DNA from: Syntrophomonadaceae bacterium
GTDB taxonomy: Bacteria; Bacillota_D; Dethiobacteria; DTU022; UBA8154
Length of the DNA: 7,263 bases
Assembly (NCBI GenBank): GCA_007120815.1
Contig: SKMY01000028.1
Span: 1-7,263, forward strand
Reading direction: 5' to 3'
The notes beneath the pieces were generated by a model. The model was given only the letters and a program-made list of their open reading frames with translations, made no database searches and was not told the origin of the DNA. A program made the position numbers and the translations under genes. Each line of letters starts with the position of its first letter. The stretch's first letter is position 1. This document shows positions 1-6,286 of this stretch, piece by piece.

Positions 1-713
1 CCCTTGGCATAAAGCAAGAGCGGAGTAGCTGTAATAGCCCCAGTTCCGGCCAGGATAAGTATAGTCCACAAAGAAGCGCCCCCCATAGCCCCCACCCCTC
101 CGGTTTCCAAGTATAGTATATAGATCAGAGCAACCGGCATCACAATGAAGGTTTCCAGGGTCAGGCCGGTTATAGGACCCACACCGATCACCTTTTTAAT
201 CAAACCGTATAGTGCAAAGCTGCCAGCCAGGAAAAGGGCGATCCAGGGGAACCTGCCATATTGGATAGCCACAATTAAAACCCCCCCGGCTGCCAGGATT
301 ATCGCTAAAAGCTGCCAACGCGTAAGGGCTTCTTTAAACACTAGTACTGCCAGCAAAACCACAACCAGGGGATTGATAAAATAACCCATGCTGGCTTCAA
401 TAACCTGATCCGTATTAACAGCCATGATATACACAAACCAGTTGACGCTGATAATTATACCGCAGGCAAACATCAAGATTAATTTCCTCCGCTCGGAAGC
501 AGCGGCGAGCATCGTTTTCCATCCTCCGGTGACCGCGATAACTAGACCCATAAATATAAACGACCAGAAGATGCGATGCCCCAGTATCTCCAAAGGCGGC
601 ACTGTCTGCAGCAGCTTCCAGTAAAGCGGCAAGAATCCCCATAAGACAAAGGACAAAGTGCCATACCAAATACCAGCCCGATTTCGGTCCCTAGCGGTTT
701 GCGATTCGTTCAT
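1..713 (-). CDS. rarD: RarD-type EamA/DMT transporter, N-terminal 237 residues (runs off left edge)
   Basis: This is an inner-membrane permease of the drug/metabolite transporter superfamily, RarD subgroup, named after a chloramphenicol-sensitivity phenotype; the true substrate is unknown. The frame is open from an ATG at 713 to the window edge, giving 237 of roughly 300 residues, so the last membrane helices lie outside. Family-typical stretches are visible: the first helix with LWGFLPLYWKL (24-34), then EILGHRIFWSF (42-52), NWFVYIMAVN (91-100), EASMGYFINPL (106-116) and FALYGLIKK (166-174). These align by eye with what I remember of E. coli RarD. Hydrophobic helices alternate with short charged loops throughout. 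The start is supported by AAGGGG (727-722) eight bases upstream. It is the last of six minus-strand genes, 115 bases after the DUF554 gene, so it may have its own promoter. The family is clear; the transported compound is not. Confidence 0.9.
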   Translation of the reverse strand, partial: MNESQTARDRNRAGIWYGTLSFVLWGFLPLYWKLLQTVPPLEILGHRIFWSFIFMGLVIAVTGGWKTMLAAASERRKLILMFACGIIISVNWFVYIMAVNTDQVIEASMGYFINPLVVVLLAVLVFKEALTRWQLLAIILAAGGVLIVAIQYGRFPWIALFLAGSFALYGLIKKVIGVGPITGLTLETFIVMPVALIYILYLETGGVGAMGGASLWTILILAGTGAITATPLLLYAK

Positions 714-749
714 ATCTTAAACCCCTTAAAGTGGCGATAATAACTCTAG

Positions 750-776
750 TTTATAATGTTAAACATATGCTGGCAA
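750..776 (-). promoter_or_regulatory. Weak possible vegetative promoter for the RarD gene
   Basis: On the minus strand TTGCCA (776-771) and TATAAA (755-750) are separated by 15 bases, which is shorter than the usual 17. They lie in the 115-base gap upstream of the RarD-type gene. This is a suggestion only; AT-rich spacers produce such matches by chance. Confidence 0.2.
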
Positions 777-828
777 GCTTTAAATTTTTATGGAGTACAT
801 TTGAATTATGGGACCAAAAAACCTTTCT

Positions 829-1524
829 TCACACCACCAGGTAAACTAAAACAGCGTTAATCAACAAAGCCGGCAGCAAGTTGCCAATCTTTAACGATTT
901 AATTTGCAGCAAGTTCAGGCCGATGCCCACAATCAGCAGACCACCCACGGCAGAAAGCTCAACAATAATTGTATCGCTAAGAAAAAGGCTCGCCCAACGA
1001 GCCAAAAGGACGATGGACCCCTGGTAAACCAGCACCGGTAGGGCAGAAAAAGCCACCCCAATACCCATGGTAGAACCAAAAACAATAGAAGCTATTCCAT
1101 CCAATGCCGACTTTGCATAGAGAATTTGGTGCCGTCCCATCAGCCCGCTTTCCAGGGAGCCGGTTATGGCCATGGCGCCTACACAGTATAGTAACGTCGT
1201 ATAAACAAAAGCTCGCGCAATTTTGGACTGTCCGCCTCCCAAACTGCGCTCTATCATTATCCCCAGACTCAAAAGTCTTTCTTCAATCCGAAGTAACTCT
1301 CCGATAATACCGCCAAGCACCAGGCTGAATATCAGCAGCAGGACCTGCTGGCTCTGCAGTGCCATCTGCAAGCCGATGAGCAGAACCGCCAGGCCAATCC
1401 CCTGCATGGCAATCTCGTTAAAGCGCTCCGGAATAAGACGGCCAAGAATCACCCCGGCCAGGGCCCCAGTGATAATTGCTAATGCGTTAACCAATGTTCC
1501 CTGCAGCGTTCCCAGTAAAGTCAA
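829..1524 (-). CDS. DUF554 family membrane protein (YqgA/YdfK-like)
   Basis: This is a 231-residue polytopic membrane protein of the DUF554 family, whose members include E. coli YqgA and B. subtilis YdfK; function is not established, though it is often described as a possible transporter. The length is the usual one. Family-like features are a Gly/Asn-rich first helix (LVNALAIITGALAG, 11-24), CVGAMAITGSLESGL (114-128), KSALDGI (138-144) and YQGS (167-170). About seven hydrophobic segments are visible, with a polar, charged stretch between about 78 and 105. The start is TTG at 1524: an in-frame TAA lies directly before it, so the gene cannot start earlier, and the next in-frame ATG falls at residue 40, inside conserved sequence. 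A GGAAGG ribosome binding site precedes the TTG. It follows the racemase gene by 50 bases on the same strand and may be co-transcribed. Confidence 0.9.
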   Translation of the reverse strand: MTLLGTLQGTLVNALAIITGALAGVILGRLIPERFNEIAMQGIGLAVLLIGLQMALQSQQVLLLIFSLVLGGIIGELLRIEERLLSLGIMIERSLGGGQSKIARAFVYTTLLYCVGAMAITGSLESGLMGRHQILYAKSALDGIASIVFGSTMGIGVAFSALPVLVYQGSIVLLARWASLFLSDTIIVELSAVGGLLIVGIGLNLLQIKSLKIGNLLPALLINAVLVYLVV

Positions 1525-1574
1525 TTAGGCACCTTCCCTTCCAACGGACATGTGTATATATTTTGCGAGCCTCT

Positions 1575-2297
1575 CTATTCAGCCGTTTTGTGAGTGGAAC
1601 GATCGGTTTCATGTAATGCTCTTTCAACAGCTTTTATTGCATGTATATAGGTTGTATCAAATAAGGGTATTTTTACATCCTCTTTTTTTAAAAGCAATGT
1701 GATTTCAGTGCAACCCAGTATTATTCCTGCTGCACCGATGGAAGACAACCCTTCAATAATTCGTATATACGCAGATTTAGAGTTTAAGTCAACCTTTCCC
1801 AGGCACAATTCGTCAAAAATTATCTGATGCACCACATCCCTGCTTTTAGCATCCGGTACGATAACATCTATTCCTTTCTTCTCCAACCTTTTTTTATAAA
1901 AATCCTGCTCCATGGTTGGTTTGGTTCCAAGTAACCCTACTTTTTTTATGTTTGCTTTTAATATTTCATCTGCAGTTGCATCGGCTATATGTAAAACATC
2001 AATGCTTATGGCTTCCTGGATCGGTTCAAAAAATTTATGCATCGTATTAGTACACAATATAATATAGTCAACGCCTGCCTTTTCAAGTGTTTTCGCAGCA
2101 CCTATTAGCACCGGGGCTATCTTGTCCCACTGATCGGTTCTCATAAAGTACTCAATTTCCGCAAAATCAATACTATATAGTAAGCACCTGGCTGAATGAA
2201 AACCTCCCCGCCTGCACTTTATTTCTTCATTAATAAGGCGATAGTACTCTACCGTTGATTCCCAACTCATGCCGCCAATTAGGCCTATTGTTTTCAA
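1575..2297 (-). CDS. Amino-acid racemase of the Asp/Glu racemase superfamily (YgeA/RacX type)
   Basis: This is a cytoplasmic, PLP-independent amino-acid racemase of 240 residues. It shows both cysteine motifs of the two-base mechanism: LCTNTMHK with Cys82 and GCTE with Cys196. The N-terminus IGLIGGMSWEST (4-15), HIADAT (103-108), MEQDFYKKRL (129-138) and IIFDELCLG (159-167) match E. coli YgeA closely as I remember it. YgeA and RacX are reported as broad-specificity racemases making non-canonical D-amino acids, so aspartate should not be assumed as the substrate. The start is TTG at 2297, with AGGGG six bases upstream and an in-frame TAG nine bases upstream that blocks an earlier start. It lies 63 bases after the phosphate butyryltransferase gene on the same strand. 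The DNA is visibly more AT-rich than the RarD and DUF554 genes. The C-terminal ten residues are polar and probably disordered. Confidence 0.9.
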   Translation of the reverse strand: MKTIGLIGGMSWESTVEYYRLINEEIKCRRGGFHSARCLLYSIDFAEIEYFMRTDQWDKIAPVLIGAAKTLEKAGVDYIILCTNTMHKFFEPIQEAISIDVLHIADATADEILKANIKKVGLLGTKPTMEQDFYKKRLEKKGIDVIVPDAKSRDVVHQIIFDELCLGKVDLNSKSAYIRIIEGLSSIGAAGIILGCTEITLLLKKEDVKIPLFDTTYIHAIKAVERALHETDRSTHKTAE

Positions 2298-2360
2298 GAC
2301 AATCCCCTACCTTCTTAGCTGTAGTACCGATAAGTTAAAACGTTCCCGGAGTAGTCGCTA

Positions 2361-3278
2361 TTAACCCTTCTGTTTTTTAATCATATAATAAGCTGCCAGC
2401 GCAATAGAAGCCACTTTTCCATGTGAGGGCTCATTTCTTGAAGTCAGTACGATGGGATTTGAAGCACCTAAAACCAACCCGGCCATGCGGCCAGAAGCAA
2501 AGAATATGATTGCCTTGCCCAGCAAGTTTCCCCCCTCAATATTGGGGACGAAAAGTAGATCGGACAACCCGGCTAATGGACTGTCTATGCCTTTACGCAA
2601 CGATGCCTCATAGCTTATGGCAACATCAAGGGCTATAGGGCCATCAATAACAGCATCCTTGAACATTCCCTCTTGGCTGGCTTTTTTTAATTCAAAGGCA
2701 TCAACCGTCGATTGTATCCTTGGATCAACCTTTTCGTTGGATGATAGAATTGCAACTTTCGGCCTGGATAACCCGATGGTATGTAGAAAATCAAGGGCAT
2801 TTTCTAATATTGCACTTTTTTCTTCCAGGTTGGGCTTAACGTTCAATCCCCCATCTGTCATAAAAATTAAGCGATAATACCCGGGAATTTCGTATGCAGC
2901 TAAATGGCTTAGTAATTTACCTCTGCGCAGCTTACCTGATTTTAAAATTGTTTTTAAAAAATCCTTGCTGTTTACCATGCCTTTCATCAGGATATCTGCC
3001 TTCTTATCTTCTACCAGTTGAACAGCTTTTTGTACAGCTTCTAATGGATTTATAACGTTGATAATTTCTACTTCTTGCAAGTTCAAACCGCTGGTCATAG
3101 CTAAGCGCCATATTTTTTCTTCATGACCAATTAAAATGATATTTGCAACCTGCTCTTTTAGAGCTTCCCGTACGGCCTTCAGCACCGTTTCTTCTTCAGC
3201 TGCGGCGATGCATACCCTTTGTTTGGGATGTTTTCTGATTTCTTCAAAAACATGAAAAAAATTCTCAAATCCCTTCAT
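2361..3278 (-). CDS. ptb: Phosphate butyryltransferase (phosphate acetyl/butyryl transferase family)
   Basis: This cytoplasmic enzyme would exchange CoA for phosphate on a short acyl group (butyryl-CoA to butyryl phosphate), the step before butyrate kinase in butyrate formation or branched-chain acyl-CoA use. At 305 residues it has the usual Ptb length. Supporting stretches are ADILMKGMVNSKDFL (94-108), the FMTDGGLN segment (139-146), ALDVAISYEASLRKGI (216-231), the P-N-I-E-GGNLLGKA region (245-256), MAGLVLGASNPIVLTSR (265-281) and SIALAAYYM (291-299). The shorter length and the IEGGN version of the C-terminal motif favour Ptb over phosphate acetyltransferase (Pta), but acyl specificity cannot be read from sequence. 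The ATG at 3278 follows AGAGGTGAT at good spacing. Butyrate kinase, its usual partner, is not adjacent; the next gene is the racemase. It starts 85 bases after the metallo-hydrolase gene. Confidence 0.88.
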   Translation of the reverse strand: MKGFENFFHVFEEIRKHPKQRVCIAAAEEETVLKAVREALKEQVANIILIGHEEKIWRLAMTSGLNLQEVEIINVINPLEAVQKAVQLVEDKKADILMKGMVNSKDFLKTILKSGKLRRGKLLSHLAAYEIPGYYRLIFMTDGGLNVKPNLEEKSAILENALDFLHTIGLSRPKVAILSSNEKVDPRIQSTVDAFELKKASQEGMFKDAVIDGPIALDVAISYEASLRKGIDSPLAGLSDLLFVPNIEGGNLLGKAIIFFASGRMAGLVLGASNPIVLTSRNEPSHGKVASIALAAYYMIKKQKG

Positions 3279-3363
3279 GAGTCTATCACCTCTGATTAAT
3301 GAACCTGAAAACAGGGAAGCTAAGATTTATTTAAATCGAGCACTACGTACACTTATCATTTAA

Positions 3364-4317
3364 TTAAAAAACGATCTTATCCCCATTGCCCAGGCACAAA
3401 TTGGACTGCGACATGTTACGTCCGGTTCCGGTCACTAACGGCAATCCAGCCTCCAGCATTTTTTGTATAGCAAAAATCCCCGTACAGTGATTGCAGCCGA
3501 TTTGCTGAATATTATATTCTCCCAGGGTTTGAATAAGCCCTTCATGTGAGGAATCCCAATTATTAAAGGGAGATATATGAAGTCCACCGTAAATCCCGTA
3601 AATGGCTTCCTCACCGGCAATATGTTGACGAACATGCTCCAACACGTTGATAATGCCCGGATGGCAGCATCCCGTAACCACAACAAGGCCCTTATCCTTA
3701 ACTCTAAAGACCAGGATTTGTTCCCCCTGGACACGAAATATAACTGGCAGATCAAGCGTAAAACAAGCACATCCGGGGAAGAGTGTACATATGTAGCCGG
3801 GCTTGTGTTCGACTACTTTACCTTTATGTCCTGCTTTTTCAATCAGCCTGTATGCTTCGGGATAAAAGGTAGAAGGAATATACAGGGGTAATTCTGGGTT
3901 GTATTTGCAGATAAATGGCAAGCCCCAATAGTGATCGAAATGTTCATGTGAAATAAAAGCAAATTCGATTTCACCGTTTTCTAAGGGGTTGATCAGGCCT
4001 TCTTCTTGAAATCTTTTTTCCATCCAGACCTCGTTCCACCCGATGTCTAAAAGAAAACAACGCCTTTCACCATTCAGACCTTCCGTTTCTATCAATGCTG
4101 CATATCCACCTCTATTGTCTCCATTAAATCCCTCTTTCACATCGCTGTCTGACCAGGGCATCTCGTACTGACTGGCCTCTAATCCTCCGCCGTTCTTTAC
4201 ATCGTTGAGAAAAACGGCAGTATTAAACCAACCTGTTTCACTAATGCATCGAATTGTAAGGGTCCTAAGCTCCCCGATGTCAGTTAGGCCCGAAGAAGAA
4301 TATTTTTTTTTGCTCAT
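3364..4317 (-). CDS. Metallo-beta-lactamase-fold metal-dependent hydrolase (COG1237 type)
   Basis: This is a 317-residue cytoplasmic protein of the metallo-beta-lactamase superfamily. The metal-binding signature is SHEHFDH (123-129, with H124, H126, D128, H129). Further likely ligands are H219 in TGCCHPGI (215-222) and H247 in YGGLH (243-247), plus the NHCTG motif (276-280) near the C-terminus. The TGCxHxGI, GGxH and CTG combination is typical of COG1237, often annotated as 7,8-dihydropterin-6-methyl-4-(beta-D-ribofuranosyl)aminobenzene 5'-phosphate synthase after archaeal members; that reaction should not be assumed here. The region from about residue 35 to 75, between the first strand and the DIGWN segment (91-95), looks like an insertion, so the protein is longer than I expect for the family. 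The ATG at 4317 is preceded by GGAAGGTG. The gene follows a YheC-like gene at a 129-base gap. Confidence 0.85.
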   Translation of the reverse strand: MSKKKYSSSGLTDIGELRTLTIRCISETGWFNTAVFLNDVKNGGGLEASQYEMPWSDSDVKEGFNGDNRGGYAALIETEGLNGERRCFLLDIGWNEVWMEKRFQEEGLINPLENGEIEFAFISHEHFDHYWGLPFICKYNPELPLYIPSTFYPEAYRLIEKAGHKGKVVEHKPGYICTLFPGCACFTLDLPVIFRVQGEQILVFRVKDKGLVVVTGCCHPGIINVLEHVRQHIAGEEAIYGIYGGLHISPFNNWDSSHEGLIQTLGEYNIQQIGCNHCTGIFAIQKMLEAGLPLVTGTGRNMSQSNLCLGNGDKIVF

Positions 4318-4323
4318 TATTCA

Positions 4324-4428
4324 CACCTTCCATCGTTTAAGCAATTCCGGAAAATGAAACGCCATTTTCACATTCTCATAAATTTCGCCAATCGTACGAC
4401 CAATCCCTTCTGAGATAAAACTAAATGT
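4324..4428 (-). pseudogene. Possible 3' remnant of a degraded gene (35 open codons, no start)
   Basis: In the 129-base gap between the YheC-like gene and the metallo-hydrolase gene, one minus-strand frame is open for 35 codons from a TAG (4431-4429) to a TGA (4323-4321), three bases before the metallo-hydrolase ATG. Its translation has protein-like composition, for example SEGIGRTIGEIYENV followed by KMAFHFPELLKRWKV. It has no ATG, GTG or TTG near the beginning; the only candidates (GTG codon 20, ATG codon 22) would leave peptides under 17 residues and have no good ribosome binding site. I do not recognise the family. It may be the tail of a gene whose 5' part was deleted, or chance. Confidence 0.3.
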
Positions 4429-4446
4429 CTACTTAAAAAATTGTCA

Positions 4447-5487
4447 TTACTGTGCTAGAAATCTGGCATACTCAATGGGCTTTAAGTAGGTATCACTAAT
4501 TAACTGCTCATCATCAATCAGTTTTACTGTTTTCTTTTGAGTTTTCCCGTTGGCTTCCAAAATCCAAGGTCTCCCCCGGATATCCAGGTAAAAATCCACA
4601 CTGATATCCCCCAAATGGCCGTATCCTTTTTCCAGTACCATTGCAGCAGATATTGCAATTGATTTAATCATGGACAGCCTGGTATGGGTCAGACGATTAT
4701 CTGCATGTACCAAATTATCCAGCGTCATTAATTCCGCTGCATAATTCGTTTTGTAAACCATCTTATTTGATACCCGACCAAACCCTCCACTGGTTTCCCA
4801 CTGGCCAAAACCGTTTTTTTGAACCAGTATTCGAATATCATAAATGCGGTCACCTATCCTGTCAGCGTGAATGAATTCTTGCAGGATAAACCTCTTTTTT
4901 CCCCCAGTTAATTCTTCAAGTTTTTCCAATAATTCCTTTTCATTTGTTGGTGAATAAGCAGGCTTAACCGTGTAGTCATAAATATTAAAACCGTGATGAG
5001 CTATTTTTTCAATACGATAAATACCTTTGCCTAAATCACTTTTTCTGGGTTTTACTAAGATTGTTCTGTATCTATTGAGGCATTCCAGGAAATCTTGCTG
5101 GGAGTACCTCTGCGTATCAGGCAAAAAATGACGTACAGCGCTTTTTTTAAGGATTTGATATACTTTCCATTTGTCAAACCGGGTTACGCAGTTGAAAACC
5201 TTTCCCTTACCAATGATTTTCTCTAGTTGTTTGCTCAAGGTCTTACTGGCCGTATAGCATCGTACGTATACACTTTCTGGAAAGGGGAGGTTCTTGCTTT
5301 CAAAATGATCATTCTTCAGCAACAACCCCTTTATCATTTTCTCTTCCCAGTTAATATCCTTCGGCCTGAATAGAAATAACCTCACATTTAGATTCGCAGC
5401 TTGCTTTAATTCTTCGATGGGCTTAGCCCTGTTGACCAGGATACCGATTAACGGGTCATTGCACATATCGCATTTTGCCCCTTTCAT
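4447..5487 (-). CDS. YheC/YheD family endospore coat-associated ATP-grasp protein
   Basis: This is an ATP-grasp-fold protein of the YheC/YheD family, linked in Bacillus to the spore coat; its substrate is unknown. Of its 346 residues, the N-terminal PLIGILVNR (12-20) and VYVRCYT (73-79) resemble the family's pre-ATP-grasp domain. The ATP-grasp part shows LVKPRKSDLGKGIYRIE (144-160, with K146 and the G-rich loop), FILQEFIHA (200-208), YDIRILVQKN (216-225) and the C-terminal metal-binding segment WILEANGK (308-315, with E311 and N313). Two starts compete. ATG at 5487 gives 346 residues but has no ribosome binding site. ATG at 5466 (residue 8) has AAAGGGG (5484-5478) eleven bases upstream and better fits a promoter-like element at 5507-5525; it gives 339 residues. 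I list the longer form. The gene is divergent from the 5696 gene, and a second family member lies beyond that. Confidence 0.88.
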   Translation of the reverse strand: MKGAKCDMCNDPLIGILVNRAKPIEELKQAANLNVRLFLFRPKDINWEEKMIKGLLLKNDHFESKNLPFPESVYVRCYTASKTLSKQLEKIIGKGKVFNCVTRFDKWKVYQILKKSAVRHFLPDTQRYSQQDFLECLNRYRTILVKPRKSDLGKGIYRIEKIAHHGFNIYDYTVKPAYSPTNEKELLEKLEELTGGKKRFILQEFIHADRIGDRIYDIRILVQKNGFGQWETSGGFGRVSNKMVYKTNYAAELMTLDNLVHADNRLTHTRLSMIKSIAISAAMVLEKGYGHLGDISVDFYLDIRGRPWILEANGKTQKKTVKLIDDEQLISDTYLKPIEYARFLAQ

Positions 5488-5506
5488 GCTTTTATGGGTT
5501 TATTTC

Positions 5507-5525
5507 AGTTTATGCATAAATCCGA
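5507..5525 (-). promoter_or_regulatory. Palindrome and possible sigma-E-like -10 upstream of the minus-strand YheC-like gene
   Basis: On the minus strand CATAAACT (5514-5507) matches seven of eight positions of the sigma-E -10 pattern CATACAMT. A poorer CGCATCTT -35-like string lies 11 bases upstream (5533-5526), which is a short spacing. A perfect 12-base palindrome, TTTATGCATAAA (5509-5520), overlaps the -10. Initiation near 5500 would leave a good leader for the ATG at 5466 but only about 13 bases for the ATG at 5487. Weak evidence taken alone. Confidence 0.25.
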
Positions 5526-5639
5526 AAGATGCGATAGGCAATACAAAATAGAAGCCGGGTCCGCAGCACCATGGATATTTCTTGAGATTGAACGGGGGCG
5601 TATATAAACCGATGGCGATCTATTGATGTAACAACCGAA

Positions 5640-5665
5640 CATATTGCTTACGCCTTTCATACACT
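5640..5665 (+). promoter_or_regulatory. Sigma-E-like (mother-cell sporulation) promoter for the 133-aa protein gene
   Basis: CATACACT (5658-5665) is an exact match to the sigma-E -10 pattern CATACAMT known from Bacillus. CATATT (5640-5645) matches the core of the -35 pattern GKCATATT. The spacer is 12 bases, slightly shorter than usually quoted. Initiation near 5672 would place the AGGAGGG ribosome binding site (5682-5688) and the TTG start (5696) in a compact leader of about 24 bases. A weaker vegetative-type pair further upstream (TTGAGA at 5582, TATAAA at 5603, spacer 15) is less convincing. Confidence 0.55.
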
Positions 5666-5681
5666 GAAGTATCAAATTAGT

Positions 5682-5688
5682 AGGAGGG
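5682..5688 (+). promoter_or_regulatory. Strong ribosome binding site that selects a TTG start
   Basis: AGGAGGG lies seven bases before TTG at 5696, the correct spacing. An ATG at 5691 is only two bases away and opens a six-codon frame ending at 5711, so it is an unlikely start. This decides the start of the 133-aa protein. Confidence 0.8.
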
Positions 5689-5695
5689 ATATGTT

Positions 5696-6097
5696 TTGGC
5701 TATTTTTCTAAGTTGCAGTCAGGGATTTTGGGGAGCAAATCCTGGCGCCTGGGAACCGACAGGGTTCACCCCCGAGACGCCTTTTGTGGATGTTTTTGAC
5801 CGTGTCGTTAACAATGACCCGACCTTAACCCTACTGGAAGCACTCAACTTAACGGGGCCGGGTGTTCCTGTAAACGTGAACGCCCTAATCAGAGAAGCCG
5901 TTGCAGCGGTGCTTAATGCGACCCATCCGGATTTGAATTACCCTCTCACAGAGGAACAGGTCGTACAAGAGTTTCAAAATGCATTTGATTCAGGAGATTC
6001 CAATATCATTGAAGCTCAAAAAGACAGGTTCGAGTTCTTCAACAGCCCTGTATTCCTGTGTCCACTTCCAGGGATCCCGCCAATCAATATCCAGTAA
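5696..6097 (+). CDS. Small CSxGFW...CPL domain protein, possible spore-surface protein
   Basis: This 133-residue protein has no assigned function. The N-terminus CSQGFWGANPGAW (7-19) and GFTPETPFVDVF (23-34), then LTLLEALNLTGPG (44-56), REAVAAVLNATHPDLNYPLT (66-85) and a closing FLCPLPG (120-126), follow a pattern I remember from uncharacterised, usually secreted bacterial proteins: C-x-x-GyWknhPeaW, then TLLqAL, then AVAALLNA...YPyT, then a final CPL. The two cysteines (C7 and C122) sit at the domain ends and could form a disulfide. Here the domain is essentially the whole protein, and there is no signal peptide, so classical export is not indicated. It is acidic and Pro/Asn-rich, with helical stretches at 62-76 and 84-97. 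It starts at TTG 5696 behind AGGAGGG, downstream of a sigma-E-like promoter, and is followed by a hairpin. Two YheC/YheD-type genes flank it, suggesting a spore role by inference. Confidence 0.85.
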   Translation: MAIFLSCSQGFWGANPGAWEPTGFTPETPFVDVFDRVVNNDPTLTLLEALNLTGPGVPVNVNALIREAVAAVLNATHPDLNYPLTEEQVVQEFQNAFDSGDSNIIEAQKDRFEFFNSPVFLCPLPGIPPINIQ

Positions 6098-6108
6098 AGG
6101 TACGTTTT

Positions 6109-6134
6109 AGGGGGCAGGAAAAACCTTGCCCCCT
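6109..6134 (+). terminator. Hairpin terminator after the 133-aa protein gene
   Basis: The arms AGGGGGCAGG (6109-6118) and CCTTGCCCCCT (6124-6134) pair around an AAAAA loop, with one bulged T; the stem is very GC-rich. It begins 12 bases after the stop codon. The T-rich tract that follows is weak (TTACTCATTCT), so termination may be partial and some read-through into the next gene is possible. Confidence 0.6.
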
Positions 6135-6232
6135 TACTCATTCTCTGGGAAAAAGGTATGATATTCGTTAATTCTCCCGTACATCTTTCAATACATGAGA
6201 GGCCCTTAACAGAACACCTGAACAGTCCTGAG

Positions 6233-6255
6233 CGAATATTATATTAGTGTATTCG
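6233..6255 (+). repeat. Short inverted repeat upstream of the second ATP-grasp gene
   Basis: CGAATA (6233-6238) and TATTCG (6250-6255) form a perfect six-base inverted repeat across 11 AT-rich bases, about 30 bases before the ATG at 6287. It could be an operator, but arms this short can occur by chance. I see no convincing promoter in the 189 bases between the two plus-strand genes. Confidence 0.3.
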
Positions 6256-6286
6256 ATCGCCAATTTGCAAGGAGAGAGCAACAAAG

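Noticed and set aside
145..669. Open frames on the plus strand (145-384, 424-624) and a second minus-strand frame (415-669)
   Set aside because: They overlap the RarD-type gene in other frames; their translations lack membrane helices or any recognisable motif, while the RarD frame is unambiguous.
1104..1528. Plus-strand open frames antisense to the DUF554 gene
   Set aside because: Proline/serine/arginine-rich translations typical of the antisense of a hydrophobic membrane protein; no family resemblance.
2617..2877. Plus-strand open frame inside the phosphate butyryltransferase gene
   Set aside because: It is antisense to conserved Ptb sequence, with no recognisable motif.
3304..3315. Small hairpin CCTG-AAAA-CAGG between the Ptb and metallo-hydrolase genes
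   Set aside because: A four-base stem with no T-run on either strand is too weak to call a terminator.
3435..3891. Open frames on both strands inside the metallo-hydrolase gene
   Set aside because: They overlap the conserved TGCCHPGI and GGLH region of the real gene in other frames; their translations look like shadow sequence.
5582..5608. Vegetative-type promoter TTGAGA / TATAAA in the divergent spacer
   Set aside because: The spacer is only 15 bases and the site lies about 90 bases from the start; the CATATT/CATACACT pair nearer the gene is a better fit.
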